Shown piece after piece: positions 43,037 through 51,477 of a stretch of 64,000 nucleotides of DNA. The stretch is taken from positions 1-64,000 of the forward strand of contig CAZZZL010000005.1 of NCBI GenBank assembly GCA_964658655.1, given 5' to 3'. The DNA is from G963692885 sp964658655. GTDB lineage: Bacteria; Acidobacteriota; Terriglobia; Terriglobales; Acidobacteriaceae. The first letter of the stretch is position 1. Every line of letters begins with the position of its first letter. A program made the position numbers and the translations under genes. The notes beneath the pieces were generated by a model. It was not told the DNA's origin, searched no databases, and saw nothing but the letters and a program-made list of their open reading frames with translations.

Positions 43037-44383
43037 TTAATGATCGTCTTTCGACTTCGCCCGCAGACGCAGGAATACCGCGACGCCGACCGGATCGCTT
43101 CCATAGACAGGCTGCAGAACGGCCGGTACACCGTAAGCCGTTACTTGCGCGCCGAGAGCGGAAGAGATCCGCGGCAGCAAGTTCACGTCGTGATCGTAGC
43201 CAAATGTGTAGGCCTGCACGTGGCCAATCGAGTGTTCACTGAAACTTGCCGGCAGGGGCTGCTCGCCGTTCAGCAGTTCATTCGAACGACCAGCGTTTTC
43301 GATTCGCGTGAATGCGTAATTCTTCGCCTTGAAGTTGATCGTCGATTCAAAGAGATAGCTGTTCTCTTTGTCGTTGTCCTGCAGCGAACGGGTGCGGCCC
43401 CACAAAGCCGTGGCGGCGATGTTGCCGTGGCTGAATGGCCGGTTGTACATGATGGAAGCAGTCGTGCGCGCCTGGTCCTCGCTCGGAAAAAGCGCCTCTG
43501 GGCTGACGATGCGTGCGTAGGAGTATTGGCCACTCCAGTTTTGCGCGAGCTGTAAAGTGAGGCGCGTTGACCATGAGTCGATTGCGCCGGCTTCGATGGT
43601 CCAGCGATTTTCGCCGGGCTCGCGGCCATGGAAGCCGCTCGCTTCAATACGCGCGCCCAGACCGGGCCATTGGTATGCCACTCCAGCGGTGACGACATCG
43701 TAGGCAATATGCGTCGAGTCTTCCTGGTGATGCCCGAGCGCGGCGACAGGGTTTTCCATGGCCGAAGCACGATGTGGATACGCCGTCGGCCCGATGGCAG
43801 GATCACCAACCGGCGCTGCATACAAGGACAGCAGGGCATTGCTGCCCAGCTTCAGATCGTAAAGCGCCGCGAGTTCCATGAAGAAGTCGTGCGGGTGCTG
43901 GCCATCGACGATTGGCCTGCCGAAGGCTGTCTCGCCCTGCTGGAAGAGCAGCGGATAGCGGCGATCGGTGATGGTCGCAGGCTCCAGCGAGAACATGGCG
44001 CGCAGCGTGAGTTGTCCAGGGCCGAGTTCGCGCTCCGCCATCGGCATGAACCAGTTGGTTGAGAAAAGCTTGTCCGCGCCCCTGCTCTGCAGTGATGACG
44101 AGCTGGTCTGCTGCAGATCGACCACAAAGGCGTTGGCATGGAACATGTACATCCACGGACTTTTCATCGTCATCAGCATGGGCGCCGGTGTGGAGTTGGG
44201 TTCTGCACTTGTGCCCGATGCCGCGTGGTGCTGAATCTGCTGCAGGAAGGTGTGCGGATGCATCTGCTGCATGAGCGGGTCCTTGTCCATCTGCATGTCC
44301 ATGCCGGGCATGGATTGCTGGGCTTGCGCAATTGGCAGTTTTCCTAAACCTGCCAAAAGCAGTACGGAGTAAAGCAAATTCAT
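43037..44383 (-). CDS. exported Met/His-rich barrel-like protein, possibly metal-related
   Basis: Protein of 448 aa starting probably at ATG 44383 (gagg spaced 9 nt). After the signal peptide (LLYSVLLLAGLGKLPIAQAQ) comes a striking Met/His run: MPGMDMQMDKDPLMQQMHPH. The rest is beta-strand rich with aromatic and polar alternation (WMYMFHANAFVVDLQ, GQLTLRAMFSLEP, FGRPIVDGQHPHDFFMELAA), suggesting an outer-membrane barrel. Met/His clusters of this kind bind Cu(I)/Cu(II) in Cop-type proteins, so a copper role is inferred. A Cys-containing exported protein is encoded next to it. Confidence 0.65.
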   Translation of the reverse strand: MNLLYSVLLLAGLGKLPIAQAQQSMPGMDMQMDKDPLMQQMHPHTFLQQIQHHAASGTSAEPNSTPAPMLMTMKSPWMYMFHANAFVVDLQQTSSSSLQSRGADKLFSTNWFMPMAERELGPGQLTLRAMFSLEPATITDRRYPLLFQQGETAFGRPIVDGQHPHDFFMELAALYDLKLGSNALLSLYAAPVGDPAIGPTAYPHRASAMENPVAALGHHQEDSTHIAYDVVTAGVAYQWPGLGARIEASGFHGREPGENRWTIEAGAIDSWSTRLTLQLAQNWSGQYSYARIVSPEALFPSEDQARTTASIMYNRPFSHGNIAATALWGRTRSLQDNDKENSYLFESTINFKAKNYAFTRIENAGRSNELLNGEQPLPASFSEHSIGHVQAYTFGYDHDVNLLPRISSALGAQVTAYGVPAVLQPVYGSDPVGVAVFLRLRAKSKDDH

Positions 44384-44483
44384 GGATTGCATCCTCGCCG
44401 GCGCACACATGACGGCAGCGTTATAATCTTGCGTATCCCGAGGCTCGAATTCTCAGACGAAACGATTCTGGATGCGTTAGACC

Positions 44484-44918
44484 CTAAACGCGGAAGCTGG
44501 AGTCAAGGAGTGGCATAACGCGTAGGCCATGCGCAGGTCTCTGAGAAACGATCAGGTGCGGGAGATCCAACACTATGCCGGGGCTGCAAGGTTTGGCGTC
44601 GGCTGACGGCTTGTCCCTGCTAGTAATCGAAGCAACAGTGGGCACTTTTCGCATCGACATACATACCCCTCCGCAATCATGTGCGTCAGCCTGCATGTAG
44701 AGCGGCGTGGAAATCGCGTAGGTTCTGACAGCCACTGCTTGAGCGACAAAGGGCTTTGCGCAGGGGCAGCGCCTTTCTGACCGATAGGGGTTGTCTTGCG
44801 AGCAGTGAAACGCTCTTGCCGCGTCAATGGACATTGCACAGGGTGTCGGCATCGCCGGAAAGACAACCGCCAAAGCAATGAGGAGCAGAACCATTACGAA
44901 TTGGAGGCGCACTGCCAC
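44484..44918 (-). CDS. small exported Cys-containing hypothetical protein
   Basis: Unrecognised protein of about 144 aa upstream of the Met/His-rich gene on the same strand. After a basic N-terminus comes a strong hydrophobic segment (FVMVLLLIALAVVFPA), then several Cys (AFHCSQD, RRCPCAKP, HDCGGVC). The start is uncertain: GTG 44918 is chosen to place the signal peptide at the N-terminus, but the frame is open to 45044. Its position suggests a joint role in metal handling. It could also be a spurious frame. Confidence 0.45.
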   Translation of the reverse strand: MAVRLQFVMVLLLIALAVVFPAMPTPCAMSIDAARAFHCSQDNPYRSERRCPCAKPFVAQAVAVRTYAISTPLYMQADAHDCGGVCMSMRKVPTVASITSRDKPSADAKPCSPGIVLDLPHLIVSQRPAHGLRVMPLLDSSFRV

Positions 44919-45089
44919 TCTCGAGAGTTTAACTGATTCCAGCCAGTGATCACCCGGGATGCGTCTTTGGGTACCAATGATTCGTGGAGGAGTGTTTGAC
45001 GCTAGTTGCACACAAGGCTCGATATATGCTGAGTTCGCGCTCAACTCTACCCTCTTTCGGTACTTTGAGGAGGGCTTTTCGGGGTTTGC

Positions 45090-46799
45090 TTGACTTTAAT
45101 TCGCTTGATTTTTCGCAAACAGCTTCGACAGATCTCGCTAGCAACGCTTATCACTTTTGCGGCTCCCGGCTTACTCGCTGCGACGACTTTTACGTGCCCA
45201 GTGCAGGGAGCCCATCAGGTTTCGCCAGCGGAACGCGCGTTTCTCGAAGGCGATTACTTAACGGCCGCGAAGCTGTATCAGGAACGGTTGGCCCACAAGC
45301 CCACCGATGCTGAGGCCGTCTATGGCTTGACACGTCTTTTGCTGCAACAGCAGAAATTAAAGGAGGCCGAGGAGGTCGCACAGAAAGCTGTGTCTTCCAA
45401 TCCCGACTCACCGCTGATGCTGACCGCACTTGGCGAGGTGCAGTACCGCGCGGGAGAGCCATGGCTCGCATCGCAAACCGCACAGAAGGTGCAACGCATC
45501 AACCCGTGCATCGCCCAGTCGCGTCTCTTGAATGCGCGTATTCTGAAAGCTTCTTCGATGTACGGCACGGCGGCTGGCGAATTGGCAACTGCTCACGCGC
45601 TGGATCCTCACGACCCCGCCATCTGGCTCATGTGGATTGATACGCTTCCGTCAGCGGAACGAATCGTGCAACTGCGACGCTATCTGAATAGCAAGACTGG
45701 AGACGACACGGAAAAGCTTGAGTCCTTGCGCCGCTATGTCGAGTCTCTGGAGAAACAACAGACAGATCCACATAAGGCCTGTCACCTCGTTTCAACGGCA
45801 CAGTCAACCGACATTCCGTTCATTCACATGATGGTGACCGGGAACACCTTCCGCACTTTTGGTCTCGAGGTGAAATTAAACGGCCACCCTACACACTTGC
45901 AGATTGATACTGGAGCGGGCGGCCTCGTCGTGGGTCGATCTGTGGCCTCCCGGGCTGGCCTGCATCGTCTTTCCAACGAGCAAGCAGAGGGTATTGGCGA
46001 CAAGGGCGCTCAGGCCGCCTACACAGCTTATGCGGACCGCATTCAAATTGGCGGACTTGAGTTCAAGGATTGCGAGGTGGAAGTCCTGGACGAAAACGAC
46101 ATTATGTATACGGATGGTTTGATCGGCATGGATGTCTTCTCGCAGTTTCTCGTGACGCTCGACTATCCAATCCGTAAGCTCAGCGTGGGCCCCCTACCAG
46201 TCAGGCCGGGCAACACCACGCCGCAGGCGCCTTCCCTGAACACGGCGAGTAACGATCGCACCAGTGATGTGTCTAACGACAGAAATCCGGCCAAGCTCAC
46301 AGATCTAGAACCGACGAACGAGGGTGCAAGCCTCAATGGGCCTCAAGACAGGTACGTAGCCCCCGAGATGAAGGATTGGGAGACTGTCTACCGAGTGGGG
46401 CATCAGCTCTTAATGCCAGCGGTGCTGAACGACAAGGTGGCAAAGCTGTTCATACTCGACACTGGCGCATTCTCAACAACGATTCAACCCGACGTTGCCC
46501 GCGAAGTTACCAAGGTGGAGCGCGATCAAAGTATGAGTGTTCACGGCATCAGCGGTGAAGTCGAAAAGGTCTATACGGCTGACGATATTGATTTTAAGCT
46601 CGGCCATGTGGAGCAGAAAAATCACGATGTTGTTGCATTCGCGATGCCGCAGATAAGTCGCAGTGTTGGCATGGAGGTGGCCGGCCTGATCGGTATTACG
46701 ACGCTAGGCCAGATGACGGTCAAGATTGATTATCGCGACGGCCTCGTCAAATTTGAATATGATCCAAAGCGCGGCTTCAAGTATCCCGGCATGAATTAA
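45090..46799 (+). CDS. exported TPR protein with duplicated retropepsin-like aspartyl protease domains
   Basis: Protein of 569 aa. A signal peptide (ISLATLITFAAPGLLAA) leads to a TPR-like region (about 45-190: FLEGDYLTAAKLYQERLAHK, LLLQQQKLKEAEEVAQKA and more). Two aspartyl-protease lobes follow in one chain: the first has Q-I-D-T-G-A-G (about 272) and the GLIGMDVF flap/psi-loop, and the second has I-L-D-T-G-A-F (about 454) and GLIGITTLG. Each lobe supplies one D-T-G, so the pair may form an intramolecular active site as in pepsins, although retropepsins normally dimerise. The start is TTG 45090. Confidence 0.8.
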   Translation: MTLIRLIFRKQLRQISLATLITFAAPGLLAATTFTCPVQGAHQVSPAERAFLEGDYLTAAKLYQERLAHKPTDAEAVYGLTRLLLQQQKLKEAEEVAQKAVSSNPDSPLMLTALGEVQYRAGEPWLASQTAQKVQRINPCIAQSRLLNARILKASSMYGTAAGELATAHALDPHDPAIWLMWIDTLPSAERIVQLRRYLNSKTGDDTEKLESLRRYVESLEKQQTDPHKACHLVSTAQSTDIPFIHMMVTGNTFRTFGLEVKLNGHPTHLQIDTGAGGLVVGRSVASRAGLHRLSNEQAEGIGDKGAQAAYTAYADRIQIGGLEFKDCEVEVLDENDIMYTDGLIGMDVFSQFLVTLDYPIRKLSVGPLPVRPGNTTPQAPSLNTASNDRTSDVSNDRNPAKLTDLEPTNEGASLNGPQDRYVAPEMKDWETVYRVGHQLLMPAVLNDKVAKLFILDTGAFSTTIQPDVAREVTKVERDQSMSVHGISGEVEKVYTADDIDFKLGHVEQKNHDVVAFAMPQISRSVGMEVAGLIGITTLGQMTVKIDYRDGLVKFEYDPKRGFKYPGMN

Positions 46800-46825
46800 A
46801 CTTGGCGGATTGCCGGAGGATACTA

Positions 46826-47620
46826 ATGAAGCGTCGCCAATTTCTCGCCAGTTCCCTTGCCGCTTCCGCCCTCGCTGTCACACGCCAGTCGACAGCGCAG
46901 GCTCCAACGACCAAGGCCGGCGAATACTACCAGCTGCGCCGCTACCAGCTGCAGAATGGTCCGCAGACCAAGCTGACCCAGGCCTATTTCGCGGACGCGC
47001 TCATTCCCGCATTGACCCGCCTGGGCATGGGCCCGGTTGGCGCGTTTTCGATCGACATCGGACCGGAAGAGCCCGGCTACTACCTGGTGATTCCGTCCTC
47101 GTCCCTGGAGACACTGGTGAACGTCGACTTCCATCTTGCCGACAACGCTGCATTCCTCAAAGCAGCCGAACCATTCTGGAGTGCGCCGGCACAACAGCCC
47201 GCCTTTCAGCGAGTCGAAAGCTCGCTCTTGTCTGCCTTCGCGTGCTGGCCGAAACTGACGCCGCCGCCAAGTTCAGCGACCAAGGAAAAGCGTGTCTTCC
47301 AGCTCCGCCAGTATGAGAGCCCAAGCCACGCGGCCCACGTCCGCAAAGTGGAAATGTTCAATCACGGCGAGCCTGCCATCTTCGAGAAGGCCGGCTTTCA
47401 CTCTGTCTTCTACGCCGATACACTCATCGGTCCGCGCCTGCCGAATCTCACGTACATGTTGAGCGGCCCGGACACGCCCCACCTGCTCGAATACTGGACG
47501 GCCTTCGGCAATGATCCGGATTGGAAGAAGCTCTCCGGATCATCACGCTACAACTATGAAGAGATTGTCAGCAACATCACCAGCCTGATCCTGCGGCCAC
47601 TGGATTGCTCGCAGATTTAG
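46826..47620 (+). CDS. exported NIPSNAP-family protein
   Basis: Protein of 264 aa with a Tat-like signal (MKRRQFLASSLAASALA). Two NIPSNAP-type ferredoxin-like repeats are visible: YYQLRRYQLQNGPQTKL, and RVFQLRQYESPSHAAHVRKV followed by GPRLPNLTYMLSGPD. The start at 46826 has a good ggagg site. NIPSNAP domains resemble dimeric alpha+beta barrel enzymes; no catalytic function can be assigned. It lies 26 nt after the protease-like gene. Confidence 0.85.
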   Translation: MKRRQFLASSLAASALAVTRQSTAQAPTTKAGEYYQLRRYQLQNGPQTKLTQAYFADALIPALTRLGMGPVGAFSIDIGPEEPGYYLVIPSSSLETLVNVDFHLADNAAFLKAAEPFWSAPAQQPAFQRVESSLLSAFACWPKLTPPPSSATKEKRVFQLRQYESPSHAAHVRKVEMFNHGEPAIFEKAGFHSVFYADTLIGPRLPNLTYMLSGPDTPHLLEYWTAFGNDPDWKKLSGSSRYNYEEIVSNITSLILRPLDCSQI

Positions 47621-47796
47621 ACCAGCTACAGGCGCCGCCGTTTGAATTTTCGCGGCCGGCGCCAACGTTATAGAATCAAGAACGGCGACGGTACATATCT
47701 CCACGCAAAAATCTCCCAGACCTGCTATGGAAAAACGCGGGCCGGGGACATGTGTGCTGCGATCATTTTTCAAAGAGAAGAGCATTTTCGGACCAG

Positions 47797-49113
47797 ATGC
47801 GCGCAAAAACTGCAGTCATTCTCGGTGCCCAGTGGGGCGATGAAGGCAAGGGCAAGATTGTCGATGTCCTTTCAGGCAACTTCGCAGTCGTAGCCCGCTA
47901 CGCAGGCGGCCATAACGCCGGCCATACGGTCATCATCAAAGGACAGAAGTTCGTTCTGCAGCTGGTGCCCTGCGGCGTGCTGCGGCCCGATTGCCAGGCT
48001 GTGATCGGCAATGGCGTTGTCCTCGATCCGATGGCCTTTCTGAACGAAATCGACAAGCTGAAAACGCTGGGCGTCGATGTGCACGGGCAGCTCTTCATCT
48101 CCAATCGCGCGCAGGTGATCCTGCCCTACCACCGCATGATCGAGCTGGCGTCAGAGAGCGCGCCCGGTCGCCAGAAGATCGGTACTACCAGCCGCGGCAT
48201 CGGCCCGGCCTATGAAGACAAGATGCACCGCAGCGGTCTGCGCGTCGTCGACCTGCTGAATACGAAGATTCTCAAGAAGCACATCGAGAACGCGTGTAAT
48301 GAGAAGAACGCCATTGCGAAGGCGCTCTTCGGCAGCGAGCCTATCGATCCGACACGGATGTTCGACGACTACGCCGCGGCGGCTGAACGCATCCGGCCAT
48401 TCGTGACCGATACTGCCGTGCTGCTCAATGACGCCATCGATGCCGGCAAGAGCGTGATGTTTGAAGGCGCGCAGGGCACTCTGCTCGATATCGACCACGG
48501 CACCTACCCGTTTGTGACATCGTCATCGGCGACATCCGGCGGAGCCGTGACCGGAACGGGTGTGGGACCAACCAAGATTGGCACCGTCATCGGCGTCACC
48601 AAGGCCTATGTGACACGAGTAGGCGAAGGTCCGTTTCCGACGGAGCTCGACAATGCCGAGGGTGAGTTGCTGCGCAAGCGCGGTGCAGAATTTGGCGCCG
48701 TCACGGGCCGTCCGCGACGCTGCGGCTGGCTGGACCTGCCGCTTCTTCGCTACTCCAACCGCATCAATGGCACCGAGTGGCTCGTCGTGACCAAGATGGA
48801 TGTGCTCGACGCTTTTGAAGAGATCCCGGTCTGCACCAGCTACAAGCTTGACGGCAAAGTCACCGACGTCATCCCGGCGGATGTGCAGGGCATCGAATCG
48901 ATCGAGCCGCAATATACGAAGCTGAAGGGCTGGCACACTTCGACCGAAGGCATCAGCAAGTTCGAGGATCTGCCCGCAGCGGCGCAGACGTATCTCCGGT
49001 TTATCGAGAAGGAGTCCGGCGCGAAGATTGGCATGGTTTCGACCGGGCCGGATCGCGACCAGACGATGGACCTGCCGGACTTTGCTGCAGAGCTTGGCGA
49101 ACTCCACGCCTGA
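47797..49113 (+). CDS. purA: adenylosuccinate synthase
   Basis: Condenses IMP with aspartate, using GTP, in the first committed step to AMP; 438 aa. The start at 47797 brings the protein to the conserved N-terminus AVILGAQWGDEGKGKIVD, which holds the P-loop. Other motifs are YAGGHNAGHTV, TTSRGIGPAYEDK, EGAQGTLLDIDHGTYP, SSATSGGAVTGTGVGP, TGRPRRCGWLD and TKMDVLD. Length is normal. No other purine genes are adjacent. Confidence 0.98.
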   Translation: MRAKTAVILGAQWGDEGKGKIVDVLSGNFAVVARYAGGHNAGHTVIIKGQKFVLQLVPCGVLRPDCQAVIGNGVVLDPMAFLNEIDKLKTLGVDVHGQLFISNRAQVILPYHRMIELASESAPGRQKIGTTSRGIGPAYEDKMHRSGLRVVDLLNTKILKKHIENACNEKNAIAKALFGSEPIDPTRMFDDYAAAAERIRPFVTDTAVLLNDAIDAGKSVMFEGAQGTLLDIDHGTYPFVTSSSATSGGAVTGTGVGPTKIGTVIGVTKAYVTRVGEGPFPTELDNAEGELLRKRGAEFGAVTGRPRRCGWLDLPLLRYSNRINGTEWLVVTKMDVLDAFEEIPVCTSYKLDGKVTDVIPADVQGIESIEPQYTKLKGWHTSTEGISKFEDLPAAAQTYLRFIEKESGAKIGMVSTGPDRDQTMDLPDFAAELGELHA

Positions 49114-49203
49114 TAATCGTTTCCGATAAGAATTTAAGCATCCAAGGGAGAGCCTGCACGACACCGGCTCACCCTGAACTTCAGCACGGCGGATTGAGGA
49201 ATC

Positions 49204-49491
49204 ATGGTCAGCTTTACCGTTCGTTTTCGTTTTGCGCCGGAAGATCACGCCCAGTTGTCTGACATCTTGCGGGCCCTGGCCCTTGCCTCCCGCCAGGAGC
49301 CGGGTTGTGTCAGCTACATCCCTCACTTTGTCGAAGGGAATCCCGAGACAGTGCTGATCTATGAACAGTATGTCGACGAGGCGGCTCTCGAAGCCCACCG
49401 TGCCAGCGATCATTTCAAGAAGTATGCCATCGGCGGCCTCTACCAGTTGATGAAGGAACGGGCCAGCGAGAACCTAACCGCCGTCGCCTAG
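49204..49491 (+). CDS. antibiotic-biosynthesis-monooxygenase (ABM) domain protein
   Basis: Short dimeric alpha+beta barrel protein of 95 aa (YgiN-like). Segments SFTVRFRFAPED, ALASRQEPGCVSYIPH and VLIYEQYVDEAALEAHRASDHFK show the ABM pattern with the Glu/Tyr-x-x-x-x...H-x-x-S-x-H-F signature. It could be a cofactor-free oxygenase or quinol-modifying enzyme. It lies about 90 nt after purA. Confidence 0.88.
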   Translation: MVSFTVRFRFAPEDHAQLSDILRALALASRQEPGCVSYIPHFVEGNPETVLIYEQYVDEAALEAHRASDHFKKYAIGGLYQLMKERASENLTAVA

Positions 49492-49747
49492 CCTGCCACC
49501 GGCAACGGCCCCCTGCAGCCGCCGGCTGCGCTATGCTGAAGTGGTATTGCCCCTCCTGCCGGGCTACAGGCTTAATCTTGACGCGATCAAGTCTGCCTGC
49601 ATCCCAGCAGAGGAATGTCCTTATGCTGTTACGAAGGAGCTGTGACTGGCTTCCGGGACTGGCAACGAGTGCAGGCTCGGGCCCGGCAATGTGCCGTTTG
49701 CTGCGGAAATCGCTGCTTTGAGGCTTTGGCTTTGACGGGGAAATCGG

Positions 49748-50302
49748 ATGCGGACTAACATCCAGACGCGCATGCCAATAAGGTGCTATCACCGACGGTC
49801 TCTTTTGCACGTGCGCGGGTTTGCGGCGCACTTTCTAGTGCTGGGCGCAGTCTGCGCGACATTCCCAGGCGCCCTTCTGGCAGCGGTTCCTGTACCGTTC
49901 ACGCATCATGACAGCGCCTCCATGCACAAGGAGGTTGAAGCCCTGGAGCAGGATTGGCGACAGGCCCTGCTGGCCTCGAATGTGACAGAACTCGACCACC
50001 TGCTGGCCGACGATTATCTCGGCGTGACTGCGAACGGCACCCTCGAAACCAAGGCTGACCTTCTCGCCATGCGCCGCAGTGGCACCACCAAACTTTCGCA
50101 GCTCGATCTAAGCGACTTGAAAGTCCGCGTCTACGGCGATACTGCCGTCGTCACCAGCCGCGCCGAAGTCGCCGGAACCAACGGCGGCACCGATATCAGC
50201 GGCCGCTATCGCTATACCCGTGTCTACAACCGGCGCAACGGCCAGTGGCGCATTGTCAGCTTCGAAGCCAGCCGCATGCCGGACGACGGCCGCAAGCATT
50301 AG
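49748..50302 (+). CDS. exported DUF4440/NTF2-like protein
   Basis: Protein of 184 aa with a signal segment (FLVLGAVCATFPGALLAA, about residues 30-47) and an NTF2-like domain: EALEQDWRQALLASNVTELD, LLADDYLGVTANGTLETKAD, DTAVVTSRAEVAG, YRYTRVYNRRNGQWRIVSF. This matches DUF4440 well. It is related to the protein at 42468-42944 but not a close duplicate. The stop codon is followed 10 nt later by copy 3 of the structured 3' module. Function unknown. Confidence 0.82.
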   Translation: MRTNIQTRMPIRCYHRRSLLHVRGFAAHFLVLGAVCATFPGALLAAVPVPFTHHDSASMHKEVEALEQDWRQALLASNVTELDHLLADDYLGVTANGTLETKADLLAMRRSGTTKLSQLDLSDLKVRVYGDTAVVTSRAEVAGTNGGTDISGRYRYTRVYNRRNGQWRIVSFEASRMPDDGRKH

Positions 50303-50312
50303 ATTTTAGTAA

Positions 50313-50400
50313 GCCTCCGGCAGGTCCTGCGCGGACAACGGTACTGCCGTACGGGCGTACGAAAAAGCCTGCCCCGCGCAAAGCGAAGGAGGCTCTTTCG
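50313..50400 (+). repeat. stop-proximal structured module, copy 3 (after DUF4440 gene)
   Basis: Shows GCCTCCGGC, stem-loop GTCC-TGCGC-GGAC (50324-50336) and stem-loop TGCC-GTACG-GGCG (50345-50357, one T-G wobble), then GAAAAA and a terminator-like hairpin (50367-50393) that is decayed: three mismatches in the 11-bp stem relative to copy 1, with the same GCAAA loop. It begins 10 nt after the stop codon. Confidence 0.8.
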
Positions 50401-50448
50401 TCTTGTCGGATGCCGTGACCTCCGTAAACAAGGCAATGGCGGAGACTT

Positions 50449-50490
50449 GTCATTCCGACCGAGCGAAGCGGAGGGATCTGCATTTCCCTA
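50449..50490. repeat. dispersed 'cattccgaccgagcgaagcg' intergenic repeat
   Basis: Single unit related to the two at 3132-3240 (shared GTCATT-CCGAC-GA-GCGAAG and GGGATCTGCATTT blocks). It sits between copy 3 of the structured module and folP. Confidence 0.6.
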
Positions 50491-50506
50491 TTGCCTTCTG
50501 CTTGCT

Positions 50507-51400
50507 TTAAGACGCCGCCAGCAGCGCATCTGCAATCGCAGCAGCCTCGACCGCCGGCCGGACATCATGGACGCGCACAATATCCGCGCCACACAAAATC
50601 GCGGCCGTCGTGGCTGCCAGCGTCGCATGACCACGATCCGAAGCCGGCACATCCTGTCCGCTGTTCAACCGAGCCAGCGTGCGTCCCAGGAACCCCTTCC
50701 GGGAAACGCCGGCAAGCACCGGGAAGCCCAGCGCCCGTACCTGGTCGAGATGGCCCAGCAAAGCGTAGTTCTCGTCGAATGCCTTGCCAAAGCCGAAGCC
50801 GGGATCAAGCACCAGTCGCTCCAGCGCGATTCCGGCGATTTTTGCCGCCGCGATGCGTTCGCCGAGTTCGCTGATGACCAGCGGCGCCACTTCATCGTGC
50901 TGCAATGCCGGTAAAGACTTCCACTCCGACGGCTTGCCGCGTGTATGCATCAGCACTACGCCACAGGCCAGCTCCGCGCAGGTCGCGGCCATCGTCTCAT
51001 CCCAAAGAAAGCCGCTCACGTCGTTGACAATCTCGACACCTGCTGTGAGCGCGAGTCGTGCAGTCGTGGCGTGGTAGGTATCGATTGACAGCAAGGCAGA
51101 TGGCCGGCCCCGGAGGATGCCTTCAATCACGGGCATCACCCGATCAGTCTCTTCTGCCGCCGTCGGCTTTGCGTAGGTACCTGGCCTGGTTGATTCGCCG
51201 CCTATGTCGATCAAGTGCGCACCCTCGTCCAGCATGCGCAGCGCGACCTGCACGGCCACTGCCGGATATGTGTGCAGGCCGCCGTCGGAAAACGAATCCG
51301 GCGTGACATTGAGCACACCCATGATTGCCGTCCGCTCTCCCAGTTCGAGACTGCGCGTGCGGAGTTTCCACGTTGTTTTTGCACGAGGGACGAAGGGCAT
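50507..51400 (-). CDS. folP: dihydropteroate synthase
   Basis: Folate-pathway TIM-barrel enzyme joining p-aminobenzoate to hydroxymethyl-dihydropterin diphosphate, the sulfonamide target; 297 aa. Motifs are IMGVLNVTPDSFSDGG (diphosphate loop), LIDIGGESTRPGTY, SIDTYHATTARLAL, VLDPGFGFGKAFDENYALL, AGVSRKGFLGR and the C-terminal VRVHDVRPAVEA. It is divergent from dacB with about 77 nt between. No other folate gene is adjacent. Confidence 0.96.
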   Translation of the reverse strand: MPFVPRAKTTWKLRTRSLELGERTAIMGVLNVTPDSFSDGGLHTYPAVAVQVALRMLDEGAHLIDIGGESTRPGTYAKPTAAEETDRVMPVIEGILRGRPSALLSIDTYHATTARLALTAGVEIVNDVSGFLWDETMAATCAELACGVVLMHTRGKPSEWKSLPALQHDEVAPLVISELGERIAAAKIAGIALERLVLDPGFGFGKAFDENYALLGHLDQVRALGFPVLAGVSRKGFLGRTLARLNSGQDVPASDRGHATLAATTAAILCGADIVRVHDVRPAVEAAAIADALLAAS

Positions 51401-51477
51401 AGGGCGATTGTAAGTTGTGAACCTGCAGCACGCTTTCGCACCGGTGTAGCCTGCCGTCGCGATACACTCGCGTTCAT

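Noticed and set aside
46826..46860. Classifying the NIPSNAP protein as a confirmed Tat substrate
   Set aside because: The R-R-Q-F-L start is Tat-like, but the hydrophobic core is also compatible with Sec export; left as 'Tat-like'.
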